From: Tolypeutes matacus
Taxonomy: Eukaryota > Chordata > Mammalia > Cingulata > Chlamyphoridae
Assembly (NCBI GenBank): GCA_026826555.1
Contig: JAKSZT010053836.1
Location: forward strand, 6,861,084-6,925,083
Length of the DNA stretch: 64,000 nucleotides
Direction of reading: 5' to 3'
Each line of letters opens with the position of its first letter. The stretch's first letter is position 1. Shown piece by piece: positions 44,000-57,879 of this stretch. The position numbers and the translations under genes are program-made. Below the pieces are notes generated by a model, which ran no database searches, was not told the DNA's origin, and saw only the letters and a list, made by a program, of their open reading frames with translations.

Positions 44000-45730
44000 T
44001 TAACTCTCACAGTTCATGCCAAAACTACAAACCAAATCCAAGTAGGTGAAAGTGCTATTGTCATTTACAATTCTATGAAAATCATTTTCAGTTTTGCTAA
44101 TGTTTAAAACAGGCAAGAACTGCATTCAAGTTTTTGTTTGTTAAAAAAAAAAAATAGCACTACAGTTTCCAAGTGGTTTGTAATCTGAATTCAAAAAAGC
44201 CAAGGTATACATGGCTAAATCCTTTTGGCAAAACACACAAAATACAAACGAAAATGAACCATAAATTGCAACTTGATATTAATGTGGGAATTACATTTGT
44301 GCTATTTTTTAACTTTTCTGAGTATTTCTTTTTCAAATCACCCCTGGCTACCCCATATACACATATTAGATTAAGGGCAAGCAGACACGGATGGCACCAG
44401 TCCAGCCTACTCAGCGGCTGAAAGTGAATGTGATTCCTGGGTTCTCTACATGGAGATCTTCGGTGATGAAGCAAGCAGTAAAGAATCCTCCCTCCTTGGA
44501 AGTGAAGACAGCCCGTGGGGGAAGAACTGGCTCCATTGAAGGCTTCAGGCCATAGTCATACTCTCTGGAGATGAAGAACGTGTGTTAGAAGGAGAGGCAA
44601 GAGCCACACTCTTGGTATGTTCAACCCTGCCCTCCCTAAATTGCCAAAAATCAGGCCCGGAGTCCCTTACCCTCAACCTAAATAATGAAGAGAGCACTGG
44701 AAATAACATCTCTTGCCACACAACTGCTGCTTTTTTTAATTGTTTTTATACAGTATTTACTAAAAGTCTGCTGTATGTCCAAACCATGAGTAACTCACTG
44801 AATTTTGAACATACTTCCTTTATGATAGCATCCACCTGCCCAGTACTTTGTGAAGTCCTGGAGGAGCAGGACTGAACCTTTTCTTCTTTGTAGCCCAGGC
44901 CTCCAGCCCAGGGCCTGGCCACTAGTGTGCATTCAATTAATGTTGGTTGGAAGGTTGGTTGGAGGGAGCTGGAGTGGGGAAGGTAGGAGGGCAGGAGGGC
45001 AGGAGGGACTAAGCAGTCAATAACTTTCCCCACTCTCAAGCGCAGATGTCAAGGTGCCCTGGCATTTCGGTTGTTATATAAATACTCAGCTTTGTCATTA
45101 AGTTCCTGACATCCATCTGTTAGGGCGATAAACAAGGTGGAAACACACCAAGGGAGAGAGAGTTCCTTGCTTCGCTGGAGCCACATTTGGAAGGCTCTTT
45201 GCCAAATGCACTATTTATCACCTGAAAACTCCTCTTCCTGATATCTTGTTCCATTTATAGATCCTGGCTCTAGAGTGTAAGATTTTATTTTTGAATTAAA
45301 ACCTGATAAGAGACCTTTCGGTTCCCAGAGTTTCTTCTCTGTCTGTAGGTCAGAAGTTCTTGGCTGGGGTCCCGGCATCTCCCTGGAGCTACCAATTCTT
45401 CTGTTGACCAAACCTCCTTAGACTTCAAACCACATGATGTCATATTCTTGCTGGTGCATTTTTCTGAACAGGCAACTTACCTCTATGTATTATGAGCACA
45501 TAACATTGATGTCCCACTGCCTAAAGCACTCTCAAGCAGGGGAGTAAGTTTTAATTCCACATGGTGAATGCTTCTCAAGGGTCTTTTGATCCTAATGATA
45601 AAGGGGCTGGCTTTAGTTGAACTGACAAACGGTGGCTGTGTGGTTTGGCAGCATATTATATATTATGATATGTAATCATTGACAGAAAGACATCTCTTAG
45701 AGACATGTCCTTCTAACACAAAACTTTCAT
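44000..45730. other. Unique sequence
   Basis: No repeat family is recognised across most of this block. A segment at 45050-45215 contains TTATATAAATACTC and GCGATAAACAAGG (a forkhead-like core) in repeat-free text. No gene is visible. Confidence 0.35.
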
Positions 45731-45734
45731 GATA

Positions 45735-45975
45735 AGAAATAATAACTACTATTTATTAGGCTCCCACAAAAATGCCAGGCACTGTGTCGGGCTCCTATGC
45801 ACATTAGCTCATTCATTTCTCATTCTAGTCCTAGCAAGTTATTTCCATTCTGGCCAATGAAATAATTGAAGCTCAGAAAAGTGAAATGGACTTTCAAGGA
45901 CATATAACTGGGAAGTGGAGCGTGAGGACGTAAACCCAGGTCCAGCCTGTGTTCTTTCTACACCATCATGTGGTT
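45735..45975 (-). mobile_element. MIR SINE relic (minus)
   Basis: In the minus-strand MIR order: TTTATTAGGCTCCCACAAAA, TGCCAGGCACTGTGTCGGGC, TAGCTCATTCATTTCTC, GAAGCTCAGAAAAGTG, then AAACCCAGGTCCAGCCTGTG and TTCTACACCATCATG. Confidence 0.75.
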
Positions 45976-45979
45976 GGAC

Positions 45980-47230
45980 TGTTCAGAGAAAAACACAGCT
46001 TTCTTGCTTATTTCTTTTGCTTATTACACAGGACATTGTGGTCTTGCTCATGTACTAAAAGCCATGCCCTGAGTGACTGTGGTTTTGAGAAACACACATA
46101 CACACAAGATCAGAGCATAGATTTTCTTTGACTTCAGTAACCCTGTGACCTCAAAAAGAAACAACAACACTGTAATCTTTCAGTATCAATTTCCACAATC
46201 GAGATGATGTATGTTCACACATGCTCTGATTGGGCAGAGTTGATCGCCTCGAGTGTAATAAGGCTTGCCCAAATTTATGAGGAAACCACAAAGTGATATT
46301 GTACAAGGCTGCAGGGACAGTGGGACAGGACATCTTAGCACTTGACAATCTTGTTTGCCAGTATTCGAGTGTTCAGGCACAGTTACAGCACTTCTGTTTG
46401 GTTTTTGCTTTATGTAGATTTTAGCAGTGACCTCGAGGAGAAGAATGCCAGCTGGCTGGAACCTACAGTGAATCTGAAAGGTCAAGAAGTCTGCTTTGTT
46501 TGATATCTGCTGTTCCTCTCCACTCCTTGACATTCTCATGACAGCTTGGGGAGCAAACGACCCTGCAAATAGCAGCCTCTTCTCGTTCCTAGGTGTGTTG
46601 TGGTGATGTCGAGGTGCTAATATGACTTTGGGGCTCAGTCTAAGGCCAGCATTTCCCATGTTTCATCCCATGACCCAAAAAACACAGAGCTTGTGGTTTA
46701 AGCTCTATCTCTGGGAGCACTCAAGGCTGAGGCAGATTGCCCAAGACAGCACAAAAGAACACCCAGGTGCCCGGCAGCTCAGGGTCCCTGGGCAGCCAGC
46801 GCTACCCCAGGTACCAATCCTGTGCCTCCTCGCTCCCCTCTCCCAACCTACCACTCATCTTCCTCCCCTCTCTCCCATCAGAGCCTGTGTTCCCTTAGCC
46901 CCTCATTTCCTTTAGTCATTCAGAAATTTTAATCTTAAAATACAAGTAATTTCTTCCTTGATGAACTGCTTTCTCTCCCTCCCCCTTTTGCTACAGTAAT
47001 TTCCTACTTCTCTTTGAATTGAGAGTTTAATCTTGATGAGGATTAGAGATTTTGTTTTGTTTGTTTTTATTAGAGAAATTATGGGTTTACAGAACATTTA
47101 TTCATAAAATATACCACCTTATTAACACCCTGCATTGGTATGGAATATTTGTTATCATTGATGAAAGCACAGTTTTATAATTATACTATTAACTATAGCC
47201 CATGGTTTAACTTAGGGTTCACTGTTTGTG
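45980..47230. other. Unique sequence
   Basis: Repeat-free block. A minus-strand frame of 157 codons (46186-46659) looks like a chance frame: it has no domain, signal or splice context. The text at 46150-46640 is CpG-bearing and motif-rich and could be a regulatory island, but this cannot be tested here. Confidence 0.35.
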
Positions 47231-47239
47231 TTGTTTTGT

Positions 47240-47405
47240 CTTAAAATTATTATTCTGGTAACATATATACAACCTGAAATTTGCCCTTTTAACCACATTC
47301 AAATATATAATTCAGTGCTCTTAATTGTGTTCACAGTATTATGCTGTCATCACCACCATCCATTACCAAAACTTTTCCATCGCCCCAAGCAGAAACTCTG
47401 TATAT
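47240..47405 (-). mobile_element. L1 3'-end fragment (minus)
   Basis: The wording GGTAACATATATACAACCTG and TCATCACCACCATCCATTAC closely parallels the minus-strand L1 tail at 4138-4230. Confidence 0.65.
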
Positions 47406-47948
47406 TTTAAGACTTAACTCCCTAGAGGTTATTTTTAACCTAAGCCACACACAAGGAAATGATGCAATAATTTCTTTGAGCCTGCTGAATGGTTCCTCTT
47501 TTAGCCCTTTGAATTAATATGATTCTGAACTTCAAGTTGTTTTTGGCCTACATGAATAATTTTGAAAACACAGAATAAAGTCCACATCCTCCAACTTAAA
47601 GGCCTTGCTAGAAGTGATGTTCCCATAATTACTGGCATTTTTATCAGATGTGCATTCCAATGTTGAAAATCATTGATTAAATTATTGTTATTCATCACGT
47701 ACTCCCCCAGGGGTCTCTGGGATCCAAAAAGATCGACTGTACCCTCTTTATCCTTTGCATGAAACCTGCTCCAATATTGGAAGAAAGATAGTTAACTCGC
47801 CTATCAGGGGCTATTTTGATAGGCCATCAATTTGTCTGCCACCCTTCAATCTCCTGTGTAGACTTTTTACGTAGCACATATAGATTTCTTCATCCATTAT
47901 TATTTTTTAATTCTTGTGCACTTAACATTTAAGTCCATATGTCTATAT

Positions 47949-48101
47949 CAGGGTTTCTTAAACAAATAATTCTTTGTTATGGAGAACTGTCCTGCGCATT
48001 GCAGGATGTTTAAGTAGGACCCCTGGCCAGTAGCACCCCACAAATGACAACCAAAAATGTCTCCCATGGGGGGCAAAACTGCCCCCAGTTGAGAGCTACT
48101 G
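47949..48101 (-). mobile_element. MER5A-like hAT-Charlie element (minus)
   Basis: It begins CAGGGTTTCTTAAACAAATA and ends CCCAGTTGAGAGCTACTG, whose reverse complement is the usual MER5A start. The interior reads GCATTGCAGGATGTTTAAGT and CAACCAAAAATGTCTCCC. Non-autonomous, no coding capacity. Confidence 0.85.
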
Positions 48102-48109
48102 GCCATTAT

Positions 48110-49989
<1,880 letters not shown>

Positions 49990-49994
49990 TGCTG

Positions 49995-52310
49995 TTTTAA
50001 ATGACAATTTTCTCTTGGCCAAGAACTAACCTAATTTGCACAGACTCCAGCACAAGAGGAAGGTACTTGGAGAAGCCTGTTAACGATGATCACAATCACT
50101 ACAAATATAACAAGAATCTGTGGGCTCACTTCTAAAGAGGGTGGAAAATTTAAACAGATGATCAAGGAAATAGAGGGTCATCTGTCTTATTCAGCCTTCC
50201 TTCCTTATCAATAAGATTAAAACAATAATACTTAGCTTTCTTTTACCAACCGGATTCAGAGCAATTGAAAACTAGTAAGAAATATGTTATCTCCTTGTAA
50301 TTAAACTTTTCCCACAAAACAAGGTAGAGGCAGGTCAACTGAAATCACCCACAGAAGTGTGAACGATGGTAACTCCAGGGAAAGCCTCTGCCCTGGGAGA
50401 AACACTCCTTTGCAATCACAGGGCTGCAGGGCTGCAGGGCATGGCAGGTTCTCGGCCTTGAAAGGGGCTTCAGGTGTTTTTCATGAGGGAACAAGACCAA
50501 AGCTCGATGTGCACTGAGACAGCATTAGGACTGCTGCTGTTTTCCATCCATTCAAGTGGCATCAAACTGCTGGATTTGGAACAAAGCTTCTAAGGGATCT
50601 CTTTATAGCCCTCTCTCTAGGCAGAAGAACAAAACCTTTTATCAGTTAATCTACTGATGAATTACATGGGTTATTTTTGTTCTATTCATAAGAGACCAGG
50701 CATGTAGGTCCAGCTTGTTCTTACATGCATTGCATAACAATTCAACTGAACAATTATTTATTCAAACTATGGGCAAGGCAGTCTGCTCATCACTGCAGTG
50801 GAAACACCCAGATGAGTAAAAAAAATAAGGCTCAGCCCTCAGAAAGCTTATGATTTTGATTTCTATAATAATTGGTTGTATATCTGTATTATATCCCCCA
50901 AACTAATTGGCTTTGCTTATCTTTGTATATTTCAAGGCCAGATACTGCAAGAACTCTAGGCAAGGTTTTAAAAATCCTATGGAAGTTCAAAGGCCTTACC
51001 CTTCGATCCAGTGGATGGAGTGATTAAGAAAAAGTTTATGGAAACATGGCTTTTGAAGTGAGGGTGGGTTTTGAGAGCATTAATGATGAGGTTTTGTTTC
51101 CTGATTATAAAATGAATGCGTGTTTCTTGTTTTTAAAATATATATATGGAAAACAAAGATAAGTCCAAGAAGAAAAGGGTCTCCCATAAGCAGTGGAGGG
51201 TGTAGGCAAAGGCACAGGACCTGGCAGGCTGGGGATGGTAGAACTTATGGGGGACCCTATGGAGCTGTGGGGTGGGGACCTGAATGCCAGGCCTTAGTAG
51301 GTGGGCAATGGGGAGCCATTGAAAGTTATTGAGTGTTCTCTGGGCATGACTTTATTTCACTGTCACAACATACACATGCAGAACTGGAGGATTTAAGGAG
51401 TAAAGTAAATTGCTTAAGGCCATGCAGCTAGTAGATGGGAGAGCTGGGCTCTCCAAAAATCCCATGCCTTTTTCACTACTTCAAATGACCCCATATGAAA
51501 AGAGAGTTGAGAGGGGCAAACCAAGGATTACAATTTAGAACATCAAGAGTCTAGCTCGGAAGCTGTTCATTTGACACAAAGAGATAATAACGTCACAGGT
51601 CAAAAGTCTCCAGAGGCACAGGAAAACATCCAACTTACTTTGTAGTTAAAGGAGCAATTTACAACTCAGAGACATCTCCACGGAGCAGGTGACCCTGCAG
51701 AGCTCATTGGTCCTCGGTGGAGGGCAGCCTCCCTGGCCTTCGACACCCGGCATGGCATGTCAAAGCCAAGACACCACCTGAGGAAGGTCAGGATCCCCAC
51801 AGGTCCTTTGAGAAGCTCCCTTTGCACTTCTCATGGGAGGTGATGTTGCTGGATGGTCCAAACCTTTCTGGAAAGCCTCTCTAATAGCCAGCCTGCTCAC
51901 CAGAGGCAAGAGACTGGGAACCCCCACCCCCACCCCCCAGCACCAGGGGGAGGGGCTGGGAACCCCAGGCTCTAGCCTAGGAGACTCTAGAATCTATTTC
52001 CAAGCTTACCACACCCCTGGTTGATGCAGGCCTCTAAGAAAGGAGACCTTTCAAAGGAAGATTCGTGAGTAGGAACAGGGTTAACAGTGGCAGATCCTAT
52101 AGAAAGGAATCGTGCATAGTGCAACAGCTTTTGACTTTTATAAAGCTGGTGGGGAATCTTCGAGGAAGCACTTTTAAATGGTAGAGATGGCAGAAGCCAG
52201 ACTGCTCAGAATTACAGAGAGAAAGAATGACGACTAAATGAGGGATAGTGAGATGAGGCGGATATATGTTTAAGGCCAGGTGAGATACACATTTTTCCCT
52301 TCAGCAGCAT
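49995..52310. other. Mostly unique sequence
   Basis: No certain repeat or exon. A MIR-like segment lies at 51385-51470 (minus). A short tandem GGGCTGCAGGGCTGCAGGGC sits near 50425. Confidence 0.35.
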
Positions 52311-52660
52311 CTAGCTAACATTTGTCTGTGACCTGGATGTGTCAGGCACTACCTCGGGCTCTGGAGATACAGCCATGAACACAACCAACGAAATTTCTGC
52401 CCTCTTGAAATGTATATTCATGATCAGGGGTAGGGGGAAATGGAGGTGGATGGAAGGGTGGACAGACAACGAGCAGAAAAAAATAAACACCTATCAATAA
52501 ATAAGGTAATTTCAGATCATGATGGGAAAATGTCAGTGATAGGTCAGTGAAAAAATAGATCAGTGGAAAAAGACAGATGTTGACTGAGTCTGGGGGAAAA
52601 GTGGTTGGGGAAGACCTCTCTAAGGAGGTGCCCCAAAAGTGGTTGGGGAAGCCTCACTAA
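52310..52660 (+). mobile_element. Ancient interspersed repeat (family uncertain)
   Basis: GATGTGTCAGGCACTACCTC, GAGATACAGCCATGAACACA and CTAAGGAGGTGCCCCAAAAG are of the same type as 13020 and 22540. A 17-bp unit, AAAAGTGGTTGGGGAAG, occurs at 52597-52613 and again at 52635-52651. Confidence 0.5.
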
Positions 52661-53980
52661 CGAGAAGGACCTGACTGTGCATATTCTAACAAAAGAGACA
52701 GCAATTTCAGAGGCCCCGAGGCAGGATCCAGTGTGGCCTATTCAAGACACAAAAGAGTCAGTGTGGCAAAATGCAGAAAGCAAAGGAGGTAGAAGGAGAG
52801 GGGAGGCAGGAACCAGAGCATGGCCTTTGGGTTTAATTCTAATTGCACTGTGAACCCAGGGTGGGGAGCGGTGCCAGGAGAGCCAGGTGGTTGTGCATGT
52901 ATTTTACAATATGACCTTGGTGACTGTGAACTCCAGAGGCAGGCATGGAAGTCACAGGCTTCTGTTGCAGGGCTCTAGATGGGACGAGTTTCCATAGTCG
53001 CGCTCTCTTAAGTCTTCTCTCACCTCCCAGGTTGCTCATCTCAGTGGCTGGAGAATTTTTTCTCTTCTTTGTATGGGTTACTCTTCCCCTTTGCACCTTC
53101 GAAATATCAGCCCCTTCTGACATCTGAGGCATCCTCCCATCCCCCATCTCCTCCACCACCGTGACTCTAATTACAGCTGTGCACAAAGAACTCCCAAAAT
53201 TAGGACTTTTTAAATGTCCCAGTGGAGGCTGAGACCCAGAAGGTGAGAACAAAGAGTGTTGGGTGCCCACTTATTCAAAAGAGAGGTACCAGACCACCCA
53301 TGCAGCAGACCCTGCAGTGGGTCACCTAAAAAAACCGCACAGGACCCCTTTGCCCTTTGTGAGGACTTATGGGGGAGGCCGAGTACTGATCCTTGGATTC
53401 TCTAGAGAGCTGTGGGAGTGCTGCCCCCCGTTTCGCCATCCCCTACCCCAGGCAGCAGAGGGCTGTAAAAGAATCTGTGTCTTCTGGAACTGAGGGGACG
53501 AAGGGGTTGGTGCCTGACTCGTGCCTGAACAACTCCAGCTTGCTGCCTGGGCAGCAGAGTGAAGAGAGGGTCCAGGGGGCACGGGCTCATGACCCACCAA
53601 TGGGACTCTGCCGCTCTGGTGGTGTGACCCCTGTAAATGGCCCTTTTCTCACTCTTGGTCACAGAATATTGGGAAAAAAAAAAAAACAAAGATATTAAAA
53701 GGGTGTAACTGGTGATTGCACAGGAAGTTGAGAGGCAGACATGACATGGTAACAAAGGAGAAGAAATGCCAACTAAGCAGAGTTTGGTCAATCTTGGAGA
53801 ACCAGCCCAAGTGTTCATAGAAAGCATCCTTACAAATGAAGTTTACACAAAAGGTAAGCACAGGGGAAAAGTGCATATAATGTTATCTCATAGTATTCTC
53901 TTAACAAGATGTTTAATAACAGTTGAATTTGGATCTCTGTTTTCAAGCACTAAGCTTTTCAAAGAAGGAGCATATAAAAC
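52660..53980. other. Unique sequence
   Basis: Several overlapping frames on both strands (52839-53270, 53393-53827) share the same bases. I credit none. No repeat is recognised. Confidence 0.35.
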
Positions 53981-53989
53981 GAAGCCTCA

Positions 53990-54170
53990 TTTTAGAGCAG
54001 CGAAGTGCTCTGGCTTTAGAGTCACAAGGACCTGGATTGGAAGCCCAGCTTCATAATTAAGTAGTCGTAGACTTTGGGCAAATGACTCAATCTCTTCCTT
54101 CGTAAGTAAAAATAATTTCTGACAAGACTCTTACAAGAACTGGACAAGAAAATGTAAATGACACACTTAG
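53990..54170 (+). mobile_element. MIR SINE relic
   Basis: TTTAGAGCAGCGAAGTGCTC, GGCTTTAGAGTCACAAGGAC, CTTTGGGCAAATGACTCAAT and CTTCCTTCGTAAGTAAAA follow the MIR order. Confidence 0.75.
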
Positions 54171-54948
54171 TGGTATCTGGTCTTTAGTCAGTGGTTGTGA
54201 GAGAGACTGTGGCATAGATCTGTCTCTTCTTAAACTGTGTTGGAAAGAACCCCTGTAGTCCTGTGACTCCATTCCAAGTCTTTAATTTGGGTCATTTGGT
54301 TTGGTACTTTCAGATGGATGCTGCTTACCTTTCTGGAAACATTATGAAGCTCCCAGAAAAAGTTCTCTGTAATGTCTTCTGTAGGAAATTGAGGGAGAAA
54401 GAAACCAAATGGAAGTCTGGAAGCATTGCTGCTTGAGCATTCAGAAAAACTACTTGCTCATCAGGAACTCAGTTATAAATACAGTTGCAGAAATAGATGA
54501 TTAAATAATATTCAGATCAACACATTTGAGCTTTTCTCAAGCACCATCTTTTTTATAATTGTTCATATGAACTAACCTAGCCATTAAAATTTTATTAGAT
54601 ATGCCATTTTAAAAAACAACCTAGTTTCACTGCATCTAAATCCATGCTGTTTACAAAACCCACAGACAGCAGATATGTCTGTAAGGAGGAGCTGGCATTC
54701 CTGCACGTAGAGCTCCACACCACGTTAGAGAGATGCGTGGATTTTTCCTACTTGATAAGCAAGGGCATCTGGTTCCACATTCAGCTCCTGTAGAAGATTT
54801 ACCCAGGATAGCTGTGGGCCATAGGTAACATCAAACGGTAACACAAAGTCATCATGTTGAATTCTTGGGTCTTAGTCAAATGGGTTTTTCTGTTTATGTT
54901 TTGGCATAAAAGTCAGGTTCATTTGGGCCATGGTTGTGCACAGGTTAA
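54170..54948. other. Unique AT-rich sequence
   Basis: No repeat or exon is recognised before the SINE at 54962. Confidence 0.4.
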
Positions 54949-54961
54949 AATATTGTTAGCT

Positions 54962-55156
54962 GGGAAGCGGCTGTGGCTCAATCAGTGGGGCTCCCGTTTA
55001 CCATGTGGGAGGCCCCGGGTTCGGTTCCCGGGGCCTCCTGGTGGAGGCGGGCCCGCCCGCACGGCGTGGTTGGCTGACCCAGCGAGCACAAGCAGCAAGG
55101 GGGGGATGAATGAATAAATAAATAAAATCTTTAAAAATATATATATATATATATAT
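54962..55156 (+). mobile_element. Young DAS-type SINE (copy B)
   Basis: Target duplication ATATTGTTAGCT lies at 54950-54961 and 55157-55168. The head and body match the copy at 36242 except for seven A/G substitutions and one fewer AATA unit. The B box reads GGGTTCGGTTCC. The tail has grown into an AT dinucleotide run (about 55137-55160). Confidence 0.95.
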
Positions 55157-55169
55157 ATATTGTTAGCTC

Positions 55170-57180
55170 TGTCATCCATATAACAAAGGACAATTAGAAA
55201 TACAGTTTGGGGGATACATAAAATTGGGATGTCCCTGAGTTTCAGATATTATAATAAATCTAAATCAAGATACTAAAGGAAAAAAAATAAATGAATAAAT
55301 AAATAAAAAGATACTAAAGAAGCTATTTCTTAATCAAACTTCTGCTAGCCAATATTTTAGGATCTGAATCATTCTCTCAATTAAAATCATTACTTCAAGG
55401 CCATAAAAATCCCATTTTCAACAGATTCTATATGAGTATGTAGTTTTATCTTCCCTCAAAAGCCATCTTTGCTCCTCAGTTATAAAGGTCTGTTGTATCT
55501 CTCCTTCCCAGTTATTTGCTGTCTGTTACACTAATTCTAGCTCTGGAAAAATAACAGGCACGTTGTAACCGTGGGAAATAACTCTGCGTGTGCCCATACA
55601 ATGCAAAAAAAAAACCTGCTGAGAAAGTGGTTTATACAATCAACCAACTAAATTGATTCTGTTTTCTCCTTGAATTTGTTAAGTTACCAAAGTGAACCTG
55701 AATTTCTCTATTCCATTTGCAAGAAGACAGTTGAGTTTCTTAGTCTGGTTTGTAATGGAAGCTATAAAAGAGCAGTCGTTTACCCCCACCCCCATTCCCC
55801 ACTAGCACATACCTACCAGGGCACATCTTCCCCCTTCACTCAGCACACATGGGAACTTGGCCTGACTGCACTCAGCCAGTGGTATGCACGAGGTTATGAC
55901 AGAGTGCAACCCCATAAGGCACTTGGCTCTTACCACCAGGATCTGGCCACCATTTCTTTGGAGGCCATCCTCTGTGTGAGGTGTGAGAAGTCATGGTGTT
56001 TGTCTTCTGACCCAGAAGATTTATGACAAAGATGGCAAGTATACATGTGACTGAAAATTATGCATAAAGTGGTAAACTCTCTTACATATATTAACACCCT
56101 ACTGATCAAGCACCATTGGAGAGTAGAAGAGCCAATGTAATTTGCTTTCTAGATGACTGACATGTTCTGGAAAACAGGAAGTTCTCAAAATGTCATACTA
56201 CTATTTGTTGGTAAAAATGCTTCTAAAATGTAGTTTCCACATTCTTAAACCAAGGATAACTGAACATAATCTAAGCCTTTCTTAACAACGAAATTCACCA
56301 GAAACTACCGTAGAGATGCTATCTCTACAGCAAATGGCATCACTGGTTTCCCTACTTGTTTTCCTCTTACATAAAGTTCCTGGATTTCCCTTCTGCTCCA
56401 TGCATCTCCTTATTCCCTCATCCCAATTTGCTTCTCTTAATCTGTTATGAAAGAACAGAAACTGGACAAACTAGCCATCAAAGCTGTTTCTGAAATAAAA
56501 TGAATTGTTCCAAGTTAGGGTTTGAAAGGCTCTCCTAAGGGTTAAACCACATGGACTCTGAAAAATTTCTTGTGTTGCTTGCTTCCTTACTCTCTGTTCT
56601 CAGGGGATGAGGTTGGCAGACCCCTTGTACTCAGGATAACCGACATGAAGTGCTACACTGACAGAAAGAACCTTTTGACCCCTTGTAATCATATAAGTTT
56701 ATACCATAAAAAGAAACAGCTTGGATCAATCAAATCTTGGAAAACAACCTTCTCTATTACTTTGTTTGGTTGTTGTCCTTTTTCCTCATACACTTGAAAT
56801 ATGGTTATATCATAAGGATGGAACTCTCTGGAATGACATTTCCATGATGTGAAATTAGTTTGGGAAATCCTAATTCCCAAACGGAACAATAATCAGATTA
56901 AATGACCACAAAGGAATAAACTTGCCTTTGAAATCAAGAGTACTTACCAAATTAGAATCTTTACTACATCCTCTCACTTTGAAAAAGAACACATTTATTC
57001 AACTATTCAATCTCTGCTGGTTGGAGCTGACTCCTTTGTCATCCTTAGTTTTGTATAGAATGAAGTTGGGTTTGTTTTCTGTTTTGTTTTGCTTTGCTTT
57101 ATGCCACTGTCTTTTTTGTCGTTGATGATGTTGTTGGAGAAGAAAAAGCAAAACACAAGAAATAAAAAACATTGTTTTTT
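55170..57180. other. Unique AT-rich sequence
   Basis: About 2 kb with no recognised repeat or exon. Small (AATA)n tracts occur near 55285-55310. The 118-codon frame at 55670-56026 is not supported by any domain or splice signal. Confidence 0.35.
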
Positions 57181-57184
57181 AAGT

Positions 57185-57420
57185 ACTTACGATAAACCAG
57201 GCACTATACCAAACACTTTCCATGCATGATTTTATTGAATCCTCCCCAAAACCTCAGAGGTGGGTAGTTCTGTTGTTCCTGTTTAACCAGTGAAGAATCG
57301 GAGGCCTCAGGTATTTAAATAACTTGTTCTGAGTCATCCACCTACTAACTGGCAGAGCCCAGATTTTCATCCAGGCAGTCTGGCCCCAGAGCTTGCATCC
57401 TAATCATTATGGTATGTAAA
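57185..57420 (-). mobile_element. MIR SINE relic (minus)
   Basis: ACCAGGCACTATACCAAACA, GATTTTATTGAATCCTCCCC, CAGAGGTGGGTAGTTCTGTT, GAGTCATCCACCTACTAACT and CAGGCAGTCTGGCCCCAGAG give a full minus-strand MIR. Confidence 0.85.
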
Positions 57421-57429
57421 GAAGTAAAT

Positions 57430-57779
57430 GTCAAAATTAATTACTAAAATTAGTGTAATCTTGCTAAACTGCCAGCATTTGAAATTATGTAATTAAAAAA
57501 ACATCTACCAAAACTGAGTACACCAGGGATGTTGTCAAAATCTCTCAGGAAGATTGGTTATGCTATAAAATACTAATTCATATTTTTGCAAGTTTAATTA
57601 TGGGTTTTTTTTAACTTGCTTAATAAATAACTTTATTCTAATTTGTCTCCCTGATGAGTACTTATGAAAAACTATAGAATTTTTTAAACCAAGATCATTA
57701 TCCTCAAGATAGAGCTATGGAAATGTATATAATCTCTATTAATTATTATGGAGGAAACGTCAAAAATGCATACTGCAGT
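57430..57779. other. AT-rich unique sequence
   Basis: No repeat or exon is recognised. Confidence 0.4.
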
Positions 57780-57874
57780 GGAGTAGGTGTAGCTCAGTGG
57801 TTGAAGGCCTGCTTCTCATGTACAAGGTACCAGGTTCAATCCCCAGTACCTCCTTTATTAAAAAAAAAAAAAAA
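57780..57874 (+). mobile_element. Monomeric tRNA-derived SINE
   Basis: The head begins GGAGTAGGTGTAGCTCAGTG and has a B box CAGGTTCAATCCCC, then goes directly into poly(A). The flanks CATACTGCAGT and CCTGCTGCAAAG hint at a degraded target duplication. It is shorter than the other SINEs here (about 95 bp). Confidence 0.75.
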
Positions 57875-57879
57875 GCCTG

